Source: Soonwooa sp. (GTDB lineage: Bacteria > Bacteroidota > Bacteroidia > Flavobacteriales > Weeksellaceae). From it: a stretch of DNA of 64,000 nucleotides. A program made the translations under genes and the position numbers. Shown piece by piece: positions 9,128 to 18,016 of the stretch; within the stretch, counting starts at the first letter, position 1; the number at the start of each line of letters is the position of its first letter. Where the stretch lies: contig NZ_JASLDS010000072.1 of assembly GCF_030151385.1 (NCBI RefSeq), positions 111,128-175,127 of the forward strand, written 5' to 3'. Below the pieces are notes generated by a model. The model saw only the letters and a program-made list of their open reading frames with translations. It searched no databases and had not been told where the DNA came from.

Positions 9128-10159
9128 ATGAAAACAATCATTGCAGAAAAACCAAGCGTAGCAAGGGAAATAGCAGGACTTGTGGGAGCATCTGATAAAA
9201 AGGATGGCTACCTTACAGGCAACGGCTATTTTGTTACCTGGGCATTCGGTCATTTAATAGGGTTGGGAATGCCCGAAGATTATGGAATTTCAGGATTTGA
9301 TAAAACAGCGTTACCAATTTTACCCAATCCTTTTTTATTAACTGTTCGGAAAGTAAAAAAAGATAAAGGCTATACAGCCGATACAGGAGCGTTAAAGCAA
9401 CTAAAAATTATTGAACAGCTTTTCAATAAAAGCGAGAGCATAATTGTGGCAACCGATGCAGGCCGTGAAGGCGAATTGATATTTCGTTACATCTACGAAT
9501 ACCTGAAATGCAACAAACCGTTTGAACGCCTTTGGATAAGTTCGTTGACCGAAAAAGCCATCAAGCAAGGATTTGAAAACCTAAAACAAGGAAAAGAATT
9601 TGACGGATTATACCAAGCAGCACAAGGTAGAAGCCGTGCCGATTGGCTGGTAGGTATCAATGCTACACAAGCATTGAGCATTGCCGCAGGAAATGGTATC
9701 TATTCCCTCGGAAGAGTTCAAACGCCTACCTTAGCTTTGATATGCAAACGTTATTTGGAAAACAGGAATTTCAAGGTTAAGAATTATTGGCAGATACAGC
9801 TATCGCATAATAAAGAGTTGATAGATTTTAAAAGTATTTCCAAAACAAAATGGGAAGACCAAAAACTTGCCGTTGATACGCTGAAAGCCATTCAACGAAG
9901 CGGAACTACAACAATTACATCAGTAGAAACCAAAAGCGTTACGGAACAACCGCCTTTGTTGTTTGACTTGACAGGATTGCAAAAGGAAGCGAACAAAAAA
10001 CTGAACCTTTCTGCTGACGAAACCCTAAATATTGCCCAAAACCTTTACGAAAAGAAGTTTATCACTTATCCACGTACCGGAAGCAAATATATTCCTGAGG
10101 ATAGCGTTGTATCGAAAAGCATTGAAAAATGGTGGAGAATCCTCTTCAAAACTTTATAG
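9128..10159 (+). pseudogene. topB: Topoisomerase III (type IA), C-terminally truncated
   Basis: The N-terminal half of a type IA topoisomerase. It has the TOPRIM glutamate at MKTIIAEKPSVAREIAG, the acidic ATDAGREGELIFR motif near residue 103, the SRADWLVGINATQA segment near 178 and the catalytic Tyr314 in FITYPRTGSKYIPED. Similarity stops after residue 325 (position about 10102), and the next 18 codons are a shifted reading of the adjoining TPR gene. Family members of this element type run to roughly 690 residues, so half the protein, including part of the toroid, is missing. Catalysis is unlikely even though the tyrosine remains. Translated directly after the DUF3945 gene. Confidence 0.88.
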
Positions 10160-10982
10160 TAACATGGCCAATATCTATTCCAATAACAAGCTCACGATGG
10201 ATTCGGCAGTATATTATTATAAAAAAGCGATTGATCTAGACAAAAAATCATTTGAATTGTATTACAATTATGGAAATCTATTGAAAGATTCCAAAAAATA
10301 TGCTGAAGCAGAAAAACAATATGCTATAGCAAATAAATTGGAACCCAACCACGGTAGTGTAATGGGTAATTATGCTTTGATTTTGATGCTTCAAGATAAA
10401 AACCAAGAGGCGAAAAAATTGCTTTATCAAGCTATAGAACATCATCCCAATGATTTTGAACTCAATCTTATTCTAGCCGAAATACTCTTTTCAAAAGACA
10501 AAAACTACAAGGATGCGGAATACTTTGCGTCAAAAGCGATTGCTAATTTAGTTCCTGGAAAACCAAAGACAACAGCTTTATCAATCCGCGCCAACTCTCG
10601 CATGTTAACGCAACAGTATAGAAATGCGATTGACGATTATTTGGAGTTAGTTGGTAAATTTTCGAAATCAGATTTTGCTGAAAACTACGATGTTTTATCC
10701 AATATTGGATACTGCTACTTGGATTTGGGAGAATATAGCAATGCAGAACATTACTTCAAACAATGCCTAGAATATCATGATGAAATCGATGCCCTTTTGG
10801 GTTTATCCGTCGTCAAATTCAAGCAAAATGACAGCAAGGAATTGGAGAATTACAAGAAAAAAGCACTGAAAGTAAACCCAAAGCTAAAAGATATAAAAAA
10901 TGGTTTGCAAGCGCTGAAAGAAGAAGGCTACTCGTATACACCAGAAGTTGAGAATTTACTATTAGAGATTTTCAAAAAATAA
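10101..10982 (+). pseudogene. TPR-repeat protein, 5'-truncated at transposon junction
   Basis: The frame has clear tetratricopeptide repeats (for example MDSAVYYYKKAIDLDKKSFE, YAEAEKQYAIANKLEPNHGS and YSNAEHYFKQCLEYHDEID), about six units over 290 residues. The repeats are already under way at the junction (RKALKNGGESSSKLYSNMAN), so the true N-terminus, possibly with a signal or membrane segment, has been lost. The open frame extends back to 10032 only by reading topB in another frame, giving a meaningless leader. A first internal ATG is at 10164. A shortened TPR product is possible, but expression is doubtful. Confidence 0.75.
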
Positions 10983-11031
10983 ACTACCAATAAAAAATTA
11001 TCATCTTGCCTTGTGTAAAAGATTAAAGGAA

Positions 11032-11054
11032 TCGAGCAAGATACTCGCATTAAC
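11032..11054 (-). repeat. Copy of GCGAGCATCTTGCTCG hairpin repeat (reverse orientation)
   Basis: On the minus strand this reads GTTAATGCGAGTATCTTGCTCG, one mismatch from the core of the copies at 18.07 and 20.40 kb. The core is a 6-bp stem (CGAGCA/TGCTCG) with a 3-nt loop. Confidence 0.6.
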
Positions 11055-11112
11055 AGAGGCTCGCAGCTTTATTGTTGGCGTAGGAATCAAGCAAGCTTGT
11101 TCCAAAGATTAA

Positions 11113-11141
11113 TGAGCACGAGCAAGATGCTTTTACTAGCT
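11113..11141 (-). repeat. Second reverse copy of the hairpin repeat
   Basis: The minus strand reads AGCTAGTAAAAGCATCTTGC then TCGTGCTC. It matches the flank (AGCTAATG) and core of the copy at 18074 with a degraded left stem. Two copies within 110 bp form the spacer between the TPR remnant and the next gene. Confidence 0.55.
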
Positions 11142-11143
11142 TT

Positions 11144-11884
11144 TTAGATCAATACAATTTCAATGATTTCTATTGTTTTCTTTCCATCTTCTAGCCATTT
11201 CATCCAGCCTTCACCATTAAAAGAATTTTCACTGTCTCTGTCAGATTTCTTAACTTTTATCCATTCTCCATTCGCCTCCAAAACCTTAAAGCGACGTGCT
11301 TCATTATCCTTAGTTTCATAAATAATATCACCACCGGGTACGTCGAAAATTTCAGGATTAATTTTCGAAATATATTCTACGCGTCTTAGATAATCGTCCC
11401 AGCTCTCGTATATATAACGCTTGTCATTGAATTTTGGGTCGTTGCAATTACCACAATTGTGTTTTGTTGCCTCGGGAACACCATTGTAATACGTAGCGTC
11501 TTTTTCTTTTTTAAGATATAATTTCTCATTAGTTTTTTCATTAATAACGACCAAAAAGAAGTTTTTTTTGTTTTCTAAAACACGAAATGTTAAGCTTGCC
11601 GAAAACCTTCCAAGATCGTCATGTTTAGCCGCTTCTTCATCGGTTTCGCCAAATGACATACCATAAGGTTTAAGATTAATTTTTCGAAGAAATGTCGTTG
11701 TACCGTTTTTATTATCAACAAATTTCAAGGTATCAACGGGTACTTTATCAAAAGATTTTTTATAGAAAACAAGTGGATATGTAGTATTACAAATCAACAT
11801 CCCTATGCCGTAATCTTGCTTTGAATTTTGTCCAAAACCTTTTAACGAAACTAAAAAAATTAATATGGCATAAAATGTTTTCAT
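11144..11884 (-). CDS. Secreted protein of unknown function
   Basis: A 246-residue protein starting MKTFYAILIFLVSLKGFGQ, a clear Sec signal peptide with cleavage near residue 19. A longer open frame to 11917 would put 11 residues in front of the signal peptide and is less likely. The mature part is hydrophilic and contains CGNCNDPKF around residue 145 and a C-terminal WMKWLEDGKKTIEIIEIVLI end. No domain is recognised; it resembles small periplasmic or surface proteins encoded near immunity genes in flavobacteria. It is followed downstream by the hairpin repeats. Confidence 0.6.
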   Translation of the reverse strand: MKTFYAILIFLVSLKGFGQNSKQDYGIGMLICNTTYPLVFYKKSFDKVPVDTLKFVDNKNGTTTFLRKINLKPYGMSFGETDEEAAKHDDLGRFSASLTFRVLENKKNFFLVVINEKTNEKLYLKKEKDATYYNGVPEATKHNCGNCNDPKFNDKRYIYESWDDYLRRVEYISKINPEIFDVPGGDIIYETKDNEARRFKVLEANGEWIKVKKSDRDSENSFNGEGWMKWLEDGKKTIEIIEIVLI

Positions 11885-11992
11885 CAAATAAGTTTTATCA
11901 AAGTTAACATCTATCAAATGTTAAATCAATTTAAAATCATATAAAATTATATCTACTTCATTATTAAGTTCACAAAAGTCTGCAATTTTTTC

Positions 11993-12385
11993 TTATTCGA
12001 TTTCTAATTTAATGAAATTTTTCCCATCTTCTTCCACTTCTTTATTGTAAACTCTTTTTCCGACTATTGTCAAAAGGTCTTCCATTTTGTTTAGCCAATC
12101 CTGTGTACACAACTCCAAAATCATTTCTGTTGAAGTGTCATCATATAAAACAAAATCCGAAACATGAGCAAAGTATTTATCCAAGATATCCTCTAACGGA
12201 TATTGCTTGTCCTGAACTTCATTTAATTCTGGTTCTAGTGTGAAGGAAAGTGTTGTAACATAATGTCCTTTTTGTACAAGACCTTCGTTATAATCATAAA
12301 GAGATTTGTAAACGCCATTTGAAACTTTTTCAAATTTCAAATTGTCCTTATACTTCTCATGTTCGATGATGTGAATGTTTTTCAT
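11993..12385 (-). CDS. Small acidic orphan protein, possibly immunity-type
   Basis: A 130-residue cytoplasmic protein with no signal peptide, strongly acidic in the C-terminal half (EEDGKNFIKLEIE), with a central YPLEDILDKYFAHVSDFVLY. I do not recognise the family. It lies 95 bp downstream of a SMI1/KNR4-type gene on the same strand. Small acidic orphans in this context are often immunity proteins, but nothing in the sequence proves that here. Confidence 0.55.
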   Translation of the reverse strand: MKNIHIIEHEKYKDNLKFEKVSNGVYKSLYDYNEGLVQKGHYVTTLSFTLEPELNEVQDKQYPLEDILDKYFAHVSDFVLYDDTSTEMILELCTQDWLNKMEDLLTIVGKRVYNKEVEEDGKNFIKLEIE

Positions 12386-12480
12386 TTTTTGTGTTTTTTG
12401 TTGATGTCTAACCTAAAAAAATCGGTTAATGAAAAAGTATTTGTTTAAAATTTAAAATTTATAAGTAAAATCTTCTTAGC

Positions 12481-13035
12481 TTACTCCAAAATAAATTTCT
12501 TTGGATAGTTTTCAATTTTTTCTACCTTAAAATATTCATCGAATTCGTTACTTCCTTTATTCTCGTAAAATTCAATTATTTTATCAAAAAAAGCTTCCAT
12601 TGTTGGCGAAATAACATTTCTATCATTATCAGCATGCCAAAATTCAATTAACTGTCCTTCTTGACCTGTAAAAACGCCTCCCAAATCATAGCAAATACTA
12701 TCACCACCGCCATTCTGGAAAATTGGAATCCAGTTTTTATTCCACCAATTTTCGATTTCAAAATCAAATCCGATCATCGATGTAAGTTCAGACGCGTCAT
12801 GAAGCGCTTGGTGCAAAGGCACAAATCCGGAATTATTAACGAAAGCCTCATAGCAGTTAGAATTTTGCCCGTTTTTCCATTTATAAAGTGTGCGCAAATC
12901 TAATGGTATCTTTATTTTATAGTACTCTTCTAATTTATTGAGTTGATCATCGTCCAGAGGTTCATTGAGCTGCGAATAATATTCTGGTCGTAGCTTTGAT
13001 AAATACTTTTCCAATCTTTGAATTTTTTCTTTCAT
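12481..13035 (-). CDS. SMI1/KNR4 (SUKH) family protein, likely immunity protein
   Basis: A 184-residue protein with the SUKH pattern: LNKLEEYYKIKIPLDLRTLY near residue 30-50, followed by KWKNGQ, then WIPIFQNGGGDSICYDL near 105-120 and a C-terminal SPTMEAFFDKIIEFYE helix. SUKH proteins commonly neutralise polymorphic toxins. No toxin gene is adjacent, so this is an orphan immunity gene or a remnant of a toxin locus. There is no signal peptide, consistent with a cytoplasmic partner. Confidence 0.85.
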   Translation of the reverse strand: MKEKIQRLEKYLSKLRPEYYSQLNEPLDDDQLNKLEEYYKIKIPLDLRTLYKWKNGQNSNCYEAFVNNSGFVPLHQALHDASELTSMIGFDFEIENWWNKNWIPIFQNGGGDSICYDLGGVFTGQEGQLIEFWHADNDRNVISPTMEAFFDKIIEFYENKGSNEFDEYFKVEKIENYPKKFILE

Positions 13036-13354
13036 TTTTTACGTTTTTATTTTCGAAGCTTAAAATTTATGATATTGTGTGTAAATACTGATTATCAATA
13101 TTATTGCTTTTAATCTCATAACACAACTTTTTTAGTACCAATCTATTTTTAAGATAAACCTAATATTGAAATAAATTTAAAGATTAGGCTTAAAAAACAA
13201 AGTTTAATTGGGATTACTATCAACTACAAACCAAGTTACATCCACGTTTTTAAATAATTCAGAAATAGTCAAGAAAATCTTAAATTTTATTTGATTTCAA
13301 AAAATGAAATGCGTTGTTTTGTAGAATTGAAATTTCATTTTAAAAACAACACCT
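13036..13354. other. A+T-rich divergent promoter spacer
   Basis: About 319 bp between the divergent SMI1/KNR4 gene and a secreted-protein gene. It is very A+T-rich, with no convincing ORF, repeat or hairpin. It presumably carries the promoters of both genes, but I could not identify a good TAnnTTTG box. Confidence 0.3.
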
Positions 13355-13921
13355 ATGAATAAAGCTTTCATCTTTGGTCTTTTAATTACTTCTGCGATTG
13401 CAAACGCTCAGCAAAATACACTTCCGCCATCGCCACTTAAAACTATCGATACTACAACAGGCGGATTAAAGAACAATACACCCAAATCGAACCTCGTTGA
13501 AAAGCAAATTGCGGACATTGCGAAATTCAAGTATTTGACTTTTCAGGTAATTACAAGTACAGATTTAACGACCGCAAAATCAGAAAAATTCATTGGTATT
13601 TGTTCGGAGTTCGAAACCTACGATTGGATTTCGAAAAAGACCTTGACAATGGACAAAGCAGAGCTTTCTAAACTAATTGACGCATTACAAAACATTTATC
13701 AAAAAGAAGGCGAAAAGTCGAGTTCTGTTGAGAAAAAATATAAATTCTTAACTGCAAGCAAAATAGAATTCGGTGCGGTTTTTAACGATAAATTAAATGC
13801 TTGGATTAATTATATTGATTTTCCTCAAAATTTTAATCAGAAATACCTTATTCAATTTTCGAAAAGTGAACTTAATGATTTAATTAAAATCCTAAAAACG
13901 GCTTCTGATAAAATTGATTAA
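13355..13921 (+). CDS. Secreted protein of unknown function
   Basis: A 188-residue protein with signal peptide MNKAFIFGLLITSAIANAQQ and cleavage likely after residue 18. The mature part has a short Thr/Pro-rich linker (residues 22-45) and then a compact alpha/beta-like region with LTFQVITSTDLTTAKSEKF and IDFPQNFNQKYLIQFSKSEL. No family is recognised. It is 24 bp upstream of the lactonase-fold gene on the same strand, so the two are probably co-transcribed. Confidence 0.6.
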   Translation: MNKAFIFGLLITSAIANAQQNTLPPSPLKTIDTTTGGLKNNTPKSNLVEKQIADIAKFKYLTFQVITSTDLTTAKSEKFIGICSEFETYDWISKKTLTMDKAELSKLIDALQNIYQKEGEKSSSVEKKYKFLTASKIEFGAVFNDKLNAWINYIDFPQNFNQKYLIQFSKSELNDLIKILKTASDKID

Positions 13922-13945
13922 CAAAATAAACACCTCCTTGCAACA

Positions 13946-15067
13946 TTGAAAAAGCTTCCACTTTTCGCCGCATTATTTTTTGCTTCAACGCTTTTTGCAC
14001 AGCAGACATTTGTATTTTTTGGTTCATTCAACTGGGACAAAAATAAAACAGGAATCTATGTCTATGAACTCAATTCCATAACAGGAAAACTTAAAAAAGT
14101 AACCACAGCAAAAGGCATTAAAAATCCGTCTTATATCACCTTGTCTCAAGATGGAAAATTTGTTTTTGCTTGCACAGATACAAAAACGGAGAAGGATGGT
14201 TCGATAAGTAGTTTCGCTTTTAATCCAGAACAAAAGTCATTAAGCTTCATTAATTCTCAAAAAAGTGGTGGCGAGAATCCTGTTTATCTAAGTGTTGATC
14301 AAAGCGGAAAATGGCTTGTAAATGGAAATTACACAGAAGGAAGTGCGTCGATTTATGCTATTTCCGAGAAAGGTTTTATTAGTCCATTTGCTCAGAATTT
14401 CCAATTTGCAGAAGGAAGTATCAATCCAAAGCGACAAGACCGCGCGCATATTCATTCGACGGTTTTTTCACCTGATTTCGAATATGTTTTTATGCCCGAT
14501 TTAGGTGCTGATAAAATTAGAGCATACAAGTTTGATAAAAATAATCCAAAGCCGCTTTCAGAAGCGGAACCAAGTTTTAGTCAATCTGTTTTGGGAAGTG
14601 GTCCAAGGCATCTAACATTTCATCCAAATGGAAAATATGCATACTGCATCGAAGAAATGGGTGGCGCCATAAGCGTTTACGATTATCAAAATGGGCAGTT
14701 GAAAAGTATACAGAGAATCTTTACACATCCCGAAAACCAAGAAGGCGAATTTGAGGGTTCGGATATTCATGTTTCACCTGATGGACGTTTTTTGTATGCT
14801 TCAAACCGCGGACAAGAAAACAATATTGCGATTTTTTCTATTAACGAAAATGGAAGCTTAAAAAATATCGGCTATCAATCGACTTTGGGCAAACACCCAA
14901 GAATATTTGCACTTGATGAATCTGGCGATTTCTTGATTGCAACAAATGTGCAAACCAGCGATGCTATTGTTTTTAAAAGAGATAAAGAAACTGGACTTTT
15001 GAGTAAATTATCAAAGCTAAGAGGTCTGAAAAATGTGTCTTGTGTCAAGATAAAAACTTATCAATAA
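13946..15067 (+). CDS. Secreted lactonase-family 7-bladed beta-propeller protein
   Basis: A 373-residue protein of the PF10282 lactonase/6-phosphogluconolactonase type with a signal peptide (MKKLPLFAALFFASTLFAQQ), so exported rather than cytosolic. Blade signatures recur: ITLSQDGKFVFACTD, VYLSVDQSGKWLVNGNY, FSPDFEYVFMPDLGADKIRA, GSGPRHLTFHPNGKYAYCIE and SDIHVSPDGRFLYASNRGQE. The start codon is TTG at 13946; no ATG fits the signal peptide. It could hydrolyse sugar lactones in the periplasm, but the substrate is unknown. Confidence 0.85.
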   Translation: MKKLPLFAALFFASTLFAQQTFVFFGSFNWDKNKTGIYVYELNSITGKLKKVTTAKGIKNPSYITLSQDGKFVFACTDTKTEKDGSISSFAFNPEQKSLSFINSQKSGGENPVYLSVDQSGKWLVNGNYTEGSASIYAISEKGFISPFAQNFQFAEGSINPKRQDRAHIHSTVFSPDFEYVFMPDLGADKIRAYKFDKNNPKPLSEAEPSFSQSVLGSGPRHLTFHPNGKYAYCIEEMGGAISVYDYQNGQLKSIQRIFTHPENQEGEFEGSDIHVSPDGRFLYASNRGQENNIAIFSINENGSLKNIGYQSTLGKHPRIFALDESGDFLIATNVQTSDAIVFKRDKETGLLSKLSKLRGLKNVSCVKIKTYQ

Positions 15068-15105
15068 GGATTTTAAAAATTTAGTAACTTTAGAAAAACA
15101 GAATT

Positions 15106-15726
15106 ATGAACAAAACTTTACAAATTCTTTTTTTCTTGGTGTCAATTTTTAGTTTCAGTCAAAAAAAGTACAATTTTGATAAAGAGCTTGTCTATTCATT
15201 TTATAAAGGTGATCAGAAAAAAAATGTAAGCGAAGAATCTATTTTTATAAATTCAGAAGATCATTCCTATTACTTAAGAATTTTTGGGAGTGGAAATCAA
15301 AAACTTGCTCTTCTATATGACGCACCAAATAATGTTAGACATGATTTTGACTTGATAAAAAACGCTGAAAGGTCGGACAATTATTATGAATTCAAATTCG
15401 ACCGAAGTATTATCCCTAAATCAAATCAAAGCTTTAGAAAACCAATTTTTGAAATTGAATCATCGCAAATAAGCTTTTACAACAATGAAAGCAGGAAAAA
15501 AATAAGCAAAAAAATCACCTTTAAAGATAAAGCTTACGATAGTAATTTATTTTTCGCTTTTCGTGCAATCGCATTACATCCGTTCGAATCTATTACTGAG
15601 CTAGATCCACATCAAAATATCTTAGTAGAAAATGCAAAAATTACAACGGGTAAGCAAATTCTAAATTATGAGTTAAAATCAATTAAGGATTTTAATTTAA
15701 CACTAACAATCCCTAATAAGAATTAA
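15106..15726 (+). CDS. Secreted protein of unknown function
   Basis: A 206-residue protein with signal peptide MNKTLQILFFLVSIFSFSQ. The mature region is rich in Asn, Lys, Ser and aromatic residues and contains HSYYLRIFGSGNQKLALLYD and a C-terminal ENAKITTGKQILNYELKSIK. No domain is recognised. Its stop codon TAA (15724-15726) is the first three bases of the 34-bp repeat that is also the 3' end of the acetyltransferase gene at 21718. It therefore marks the left edge of the unusual array. Confidence 0.55.
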   Translation: MNKTLQILFFLVSIFSFSQKKYNFDKELVYSFYKGDQKKNVSEESIFINSEDHSYYLRIFGSGNQKLALLYDAPNNVRHDFDLIKNAERSDNYYEFKFDRSIIPKSNQSFRKPIFEIESSQISFYNNESRKKISKKITFKDKAYDSNLFFAFRAIALHPFESITELDPHQNILVENAKITTGKQILNYELKSIKDFNLTLTIPNKN

Positions 15727-15757
15727 CTCAACACCTTCTCAAAAGCCTTTCTAACAC
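15724..15757. repeat. Left copy of exact 34-bp direct repeat flanking the secreted-protein array
   Basis: Identical over 34 bp to 21719-21752, where the sequence is the last codons and part of the stop of the acetyltransferase gene (minus strand). Here it is a detached copy immediately behind another gene's stop. Identity ends abruptly at 15757/21752. The pair resembles a duplicated gene end left by integration or recombination. Confidence 0.85.
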
Positions 15758-15953
15758 TGGCTTACGGAAGCATTTCTACTTGTACCAAAATTTTGAAATC
15801 ACTCAAAAAGGGGTAAGTCAGCTTGAGATACTGAAAGAAAAAGACCAAGAAAAGAAATATCCGGAAATGAAAATAGATGAGATGGGTTTAGGATTAGGTA
15901 TTATCGACAAATATGAATATTACTACAATAAAAACACAAATACTAAACAATGA
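15758..15953 (+). pseudogene. C-terminal stub of an array paralogue
   Basis: The frame reads GLRKHFYLYQNFEITQKGVS and continues through QEKKYPEMKIDEMGLGLGII to DKYEYYYNKNTNTKQ and stop. It has no start codon of its own. The last about 40 codons are nearly identical to the C-terminus of the next complete gene (stop at 17221). It is therefore the 3' remnant of a duplicated copy. Its TGA overlaps the ATG of the next gene as ATGA. Confidence 0.8.
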
Positions 15954-15959
15954 GAAACT
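15876..15959 (+). repeat. About 84-bp direct repeat, copy 1 (shared gene tail and next start)
   Basis: Matches 17144-17227 with about two mismatches at an offset of 1268 bp. It spans the common C-terminal codons, the ATGA overlap and the first codons (MRN) of the following gene. Confidence 0.85.
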
Positions 15960-17221
15960 TGTGTCATAAGATAATAAAACTTGTTACTGTTTGCATTTTG
16001 GTTTTTGTCATAAAACTAAATGCGCAAGCGATAAAAATTTTCGTTTCTGATGCTGAAACAGGAAAAAATATTCCCAATGCAAAAGTATGTTTAGAAGGTT
16101 TTGAAATTCCTGCCATTATAATGCAGTATAACAAAAAAGAAAAGTATTACTATGTAAATGAGATTCCTGCAAACTATAACACCGTAATGGTATATCACAA
16201 AAAATATAATGAAAAGGGATTTCAGGATGGGAATGCTTTGCCTAAAGAGCTAAAGATCAAACTGCACGAACCTCTGCAGAATTATTATGATTTTGTTTTT
16301 TTTGAATCAATAAATCTTAATAAGCCACGATATAGTTACTATGTAGAAGATCCCTATAAAATTGTGATAAGGCCAAAAATAAATATATCCTACAACGATT
16401 TTAGAAATTATATTTATCAATATATAAAAAATAACAATCTTGAAATAGAACCTATAAATCCTGCATATAATGGTGAAACTTTAGAAAATATGGAGCCTTA
16501 TCCTATTCTTTATTCTCCGTGTATTAATAGATATAACGATCGTTGCATTGAAAGTCATGATAAACGTGATGATGGTAAAATAAATATTTTTCCATTAACA
16601 ACTAATGGTAGTAATGATCAAATAGCAGGATGTAGAGACTACAAAACACCGCCTGAGGCAATTGTTTTCTTTTTTCGGAAAAAGGATGGAAAAAAATTCA
16701 AAAGATATAATGATCCCATCATTGCGGAAATAGAGAAGGATATTAACTTGAATGTTACATTAATTATTTATTCTAAGGGAATAATGTATGATGAAAAAAA
16801 TAATAAAAGTCCAAAGAATTACTTTAGATACAGAGACCAGCAGAATTCAATTTTTAATGCTAAGCTAGATTCATCAAAAGTATATTTATACAACCGAAAT
16901 CTTCCAAGAAAAAAAATACGTCCTCCAAGAAAATCAGACTTTTATGTTATTGATGAGCCTAATAATCTTCCAACTTGCAAAGAATCATACCAACTTATCG
17001 ACAAAAATTACCAAAATATTTTTTATTCAAATGAAGGCATTTATAATAAATTATTTAATGAAGCGGATGAACAAGGAGTTAGCAGATTAAAAGTATTTGA
17101 AAAAATACAACAAGAAGAAAAAAAATATCCAAAAATGAAAATTGACGAGATGGGTTTGGGATTAGGTATTATCGACAAATATGAATATTACTACAATAAA
17201 AACACAAATACTAAACAATGA
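15950..17221 (+). CDS. Secreted array protein with Ig-like/carboxypeptidase-regulatory N-terminus
   Basis: A 423-residue exported protein. The signal peptide is residues 1-25 (IIKLVTVCILVFVIKLNAQA). Residues 26-100 have the form of a carboxypeptidase-regulatory-like domain (KIFVSDAETGKNIPNAKVCL). The rest is Asn/Lys/Tyr-rich with six or more cysteines, some probably disulfide-bonded. The C-terminal tail DEMGLGLGIIDKYEYYYNKN is shared with the preceding stub. The start overlaps the stub stop and its stop overlaps the next start (ATGA in both cases). The function is unknown. Very A+T-rich compared with neighbouring housekeeping genes. Confidence 0.65.
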   Translation: MRNLCHKIIKLVTVCILVFVIKLNAQAIKIFVSDAETGKNIPNAKVCLEGFEIPAIIMQYNKKEKYYYVNEIPANYNTVMVYHKKYNEKGFQDGNALPKELKIKLHEPLQNYYDFVFFESINLNKPRYSYYVEDPYKIVIRPKINISYNDFRNYIYQYIKNNNLEIEPINPAYNGETLENMEPYPILYSPCINRYNDRCIESHDKRDDGKINIFPLTTNGSNDQIAGCRDYKTPPEAIVFFFRKKDGKKFKRYNDPIIAEIEKDINLNVTLIIYSKGIMYDEKNNKSPKNYFRYRDQQNSIFNAKLDSSKVYLYNRNLPRKKIRPPRKSDFYVIDEPNNLPTCKESYQLIDKNYQNIFYSNEGIYNKLFNEADEQGVSRLKVFEKIQQEEKKYPKMKIDEMGLGLGIIDKYEYYYNKNTNTKQ

Positions 17222-17227
17222 GAAACT
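17144..17227 (+). repeat. About 84-bp direct repeat, copy 2
   Basis: Partner of 15876-15959. The repeat includes the end of one gene and the start of the next, so recombination between the copies would swap or delete an exact gene unit of 1268 bp. Confidence 0.85.
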
Positions 17228-17976
17228 GGCATCATAAAGTAATAAAAAGCAAATTGAGCTTTCTGTTTTTATTTTTATGCTTGTTTGGTTTTGGGCAAAA
17301 AAAAATAGAATATGATGCATCTTTTTGTGAGGATGCTTATAAAAAAGATTCTATTTTGTACCTGAAATTTAGAAAAGAAGCAAGACATGTCAATTACAAA
17401 AAACTAACCGAAAAGATTATTAATGATATACAATGGGATAGTTTAAAAAAGCCAAATTTAATTTTTACATTTATACCACAGACAGCTCCATCTCCAATGG
17501 ATTATGAACCAAGCCAAGTTTGCGATTTTTATTATAAAACAGATAAACCTAATTATAATGACACAATATTTTGGAGTAAAAATAACATTAATTTTATAAT
17601 AAAAAAATATAAAAAGAATGTTATTCCAAGAGTAATAAGTAGTTTCATTGACGATGAAAGAACATTTTCTAATATAATTGGCTATAAGAGTTATATTAAG
17701 CAAATAAAAAGACAAAAAGAAGGCGTATACAAAGATTCTTGGGATAATAGAAAATTTTACTACTTCCCCTATAACAAAAAAGAAAAACTGATTTTGAATG
17801 GAAGGGATGAAAATTATGATGAGTTAACACTTTCTTTTTTAAACGAATTGGGAAATATTGTTATTGTGGAGTTTGAGTATGGAAATACAGGTCGCCTATC
17901 CTTTTATCGTAGAAGCATTCAAAAGAAATATCAATACATTAATAAAGAATGGATTGAATTAAAAAAAGAAGTTTAA
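17218..17976 (+). CDS. Secreted array protein of unknown function
   Basis: A 252-residue protein that starts MRNWHHKVIKSKLSFLFLFL, with the signal peptide ending near GFGQ at residue 26. Its first codons are shared with the neighbouring array members, but its mature part (YDASFCEDAYKKDSILYLKF, PNLIFTFIPQTAPSPMDYEP) is unrelated to them as far as I can see. The C-terminus RRSIQKKYQYINKEWIELKK has the look of a two-strand end. The start is coupled to the previous stop by ATGA. No domain is recognised. Confidence 0.6.
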   Translation: MRNWHHKVIKSKLSFLFLFLCLFGFGQKKIEYDASFCEDAYKKDSILYLKFRKEARHVNYKKLTEKIINDIQWDSLKKPNLIFTFIPQTAPSPMDYEPSQVCDFYYKTDKPNYNDTIFWSKNNINFIIKKYKKNVIPRVISSFIDDERTFSNIIGYKSYIKQIKRQKEGVYKDSWDNRKFYYFPYNKKEKLILNGRDENYDELTLSFLNELGNIVIVEFEYGNTGRLSFYRRSIQKKYQYINKEWIELKKEV

Positions 17977-18016
17977 CATTTTTACTTATTATTTTAACAA
18001 TTTTAATAAGAATCGT

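Larger units (their letters stand above)
5540..10103 (+). mobile_element. Remnant of a CTnDOT/ICE-type Bacteroidota conjugative transposon
   Basis: The gene order rteC, two small HTH proteins, DUF3945 protein, topoisomerase III is a recurrent block in Bacteroidota conjugative transposons. Both sides are broken: the left limit is inside bioF (about 5500-5540) and the right limit inside topB at about 10101, where the sequence switches to an unrelated TPR gene. No integrase, relaxase, mobilization or transfer gene remains, so the piece cannot move by itself. Boundaries are inferred from where similarity stops; I found no target-site duplication. Confidence 0.75.

Noticed and set aside
10032..10100. 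A start for the TPR protein inside topB
   Set aside because: These codons are a shifted reading of the topoisomerase; the TPR gene simply lacks its own 5' end.
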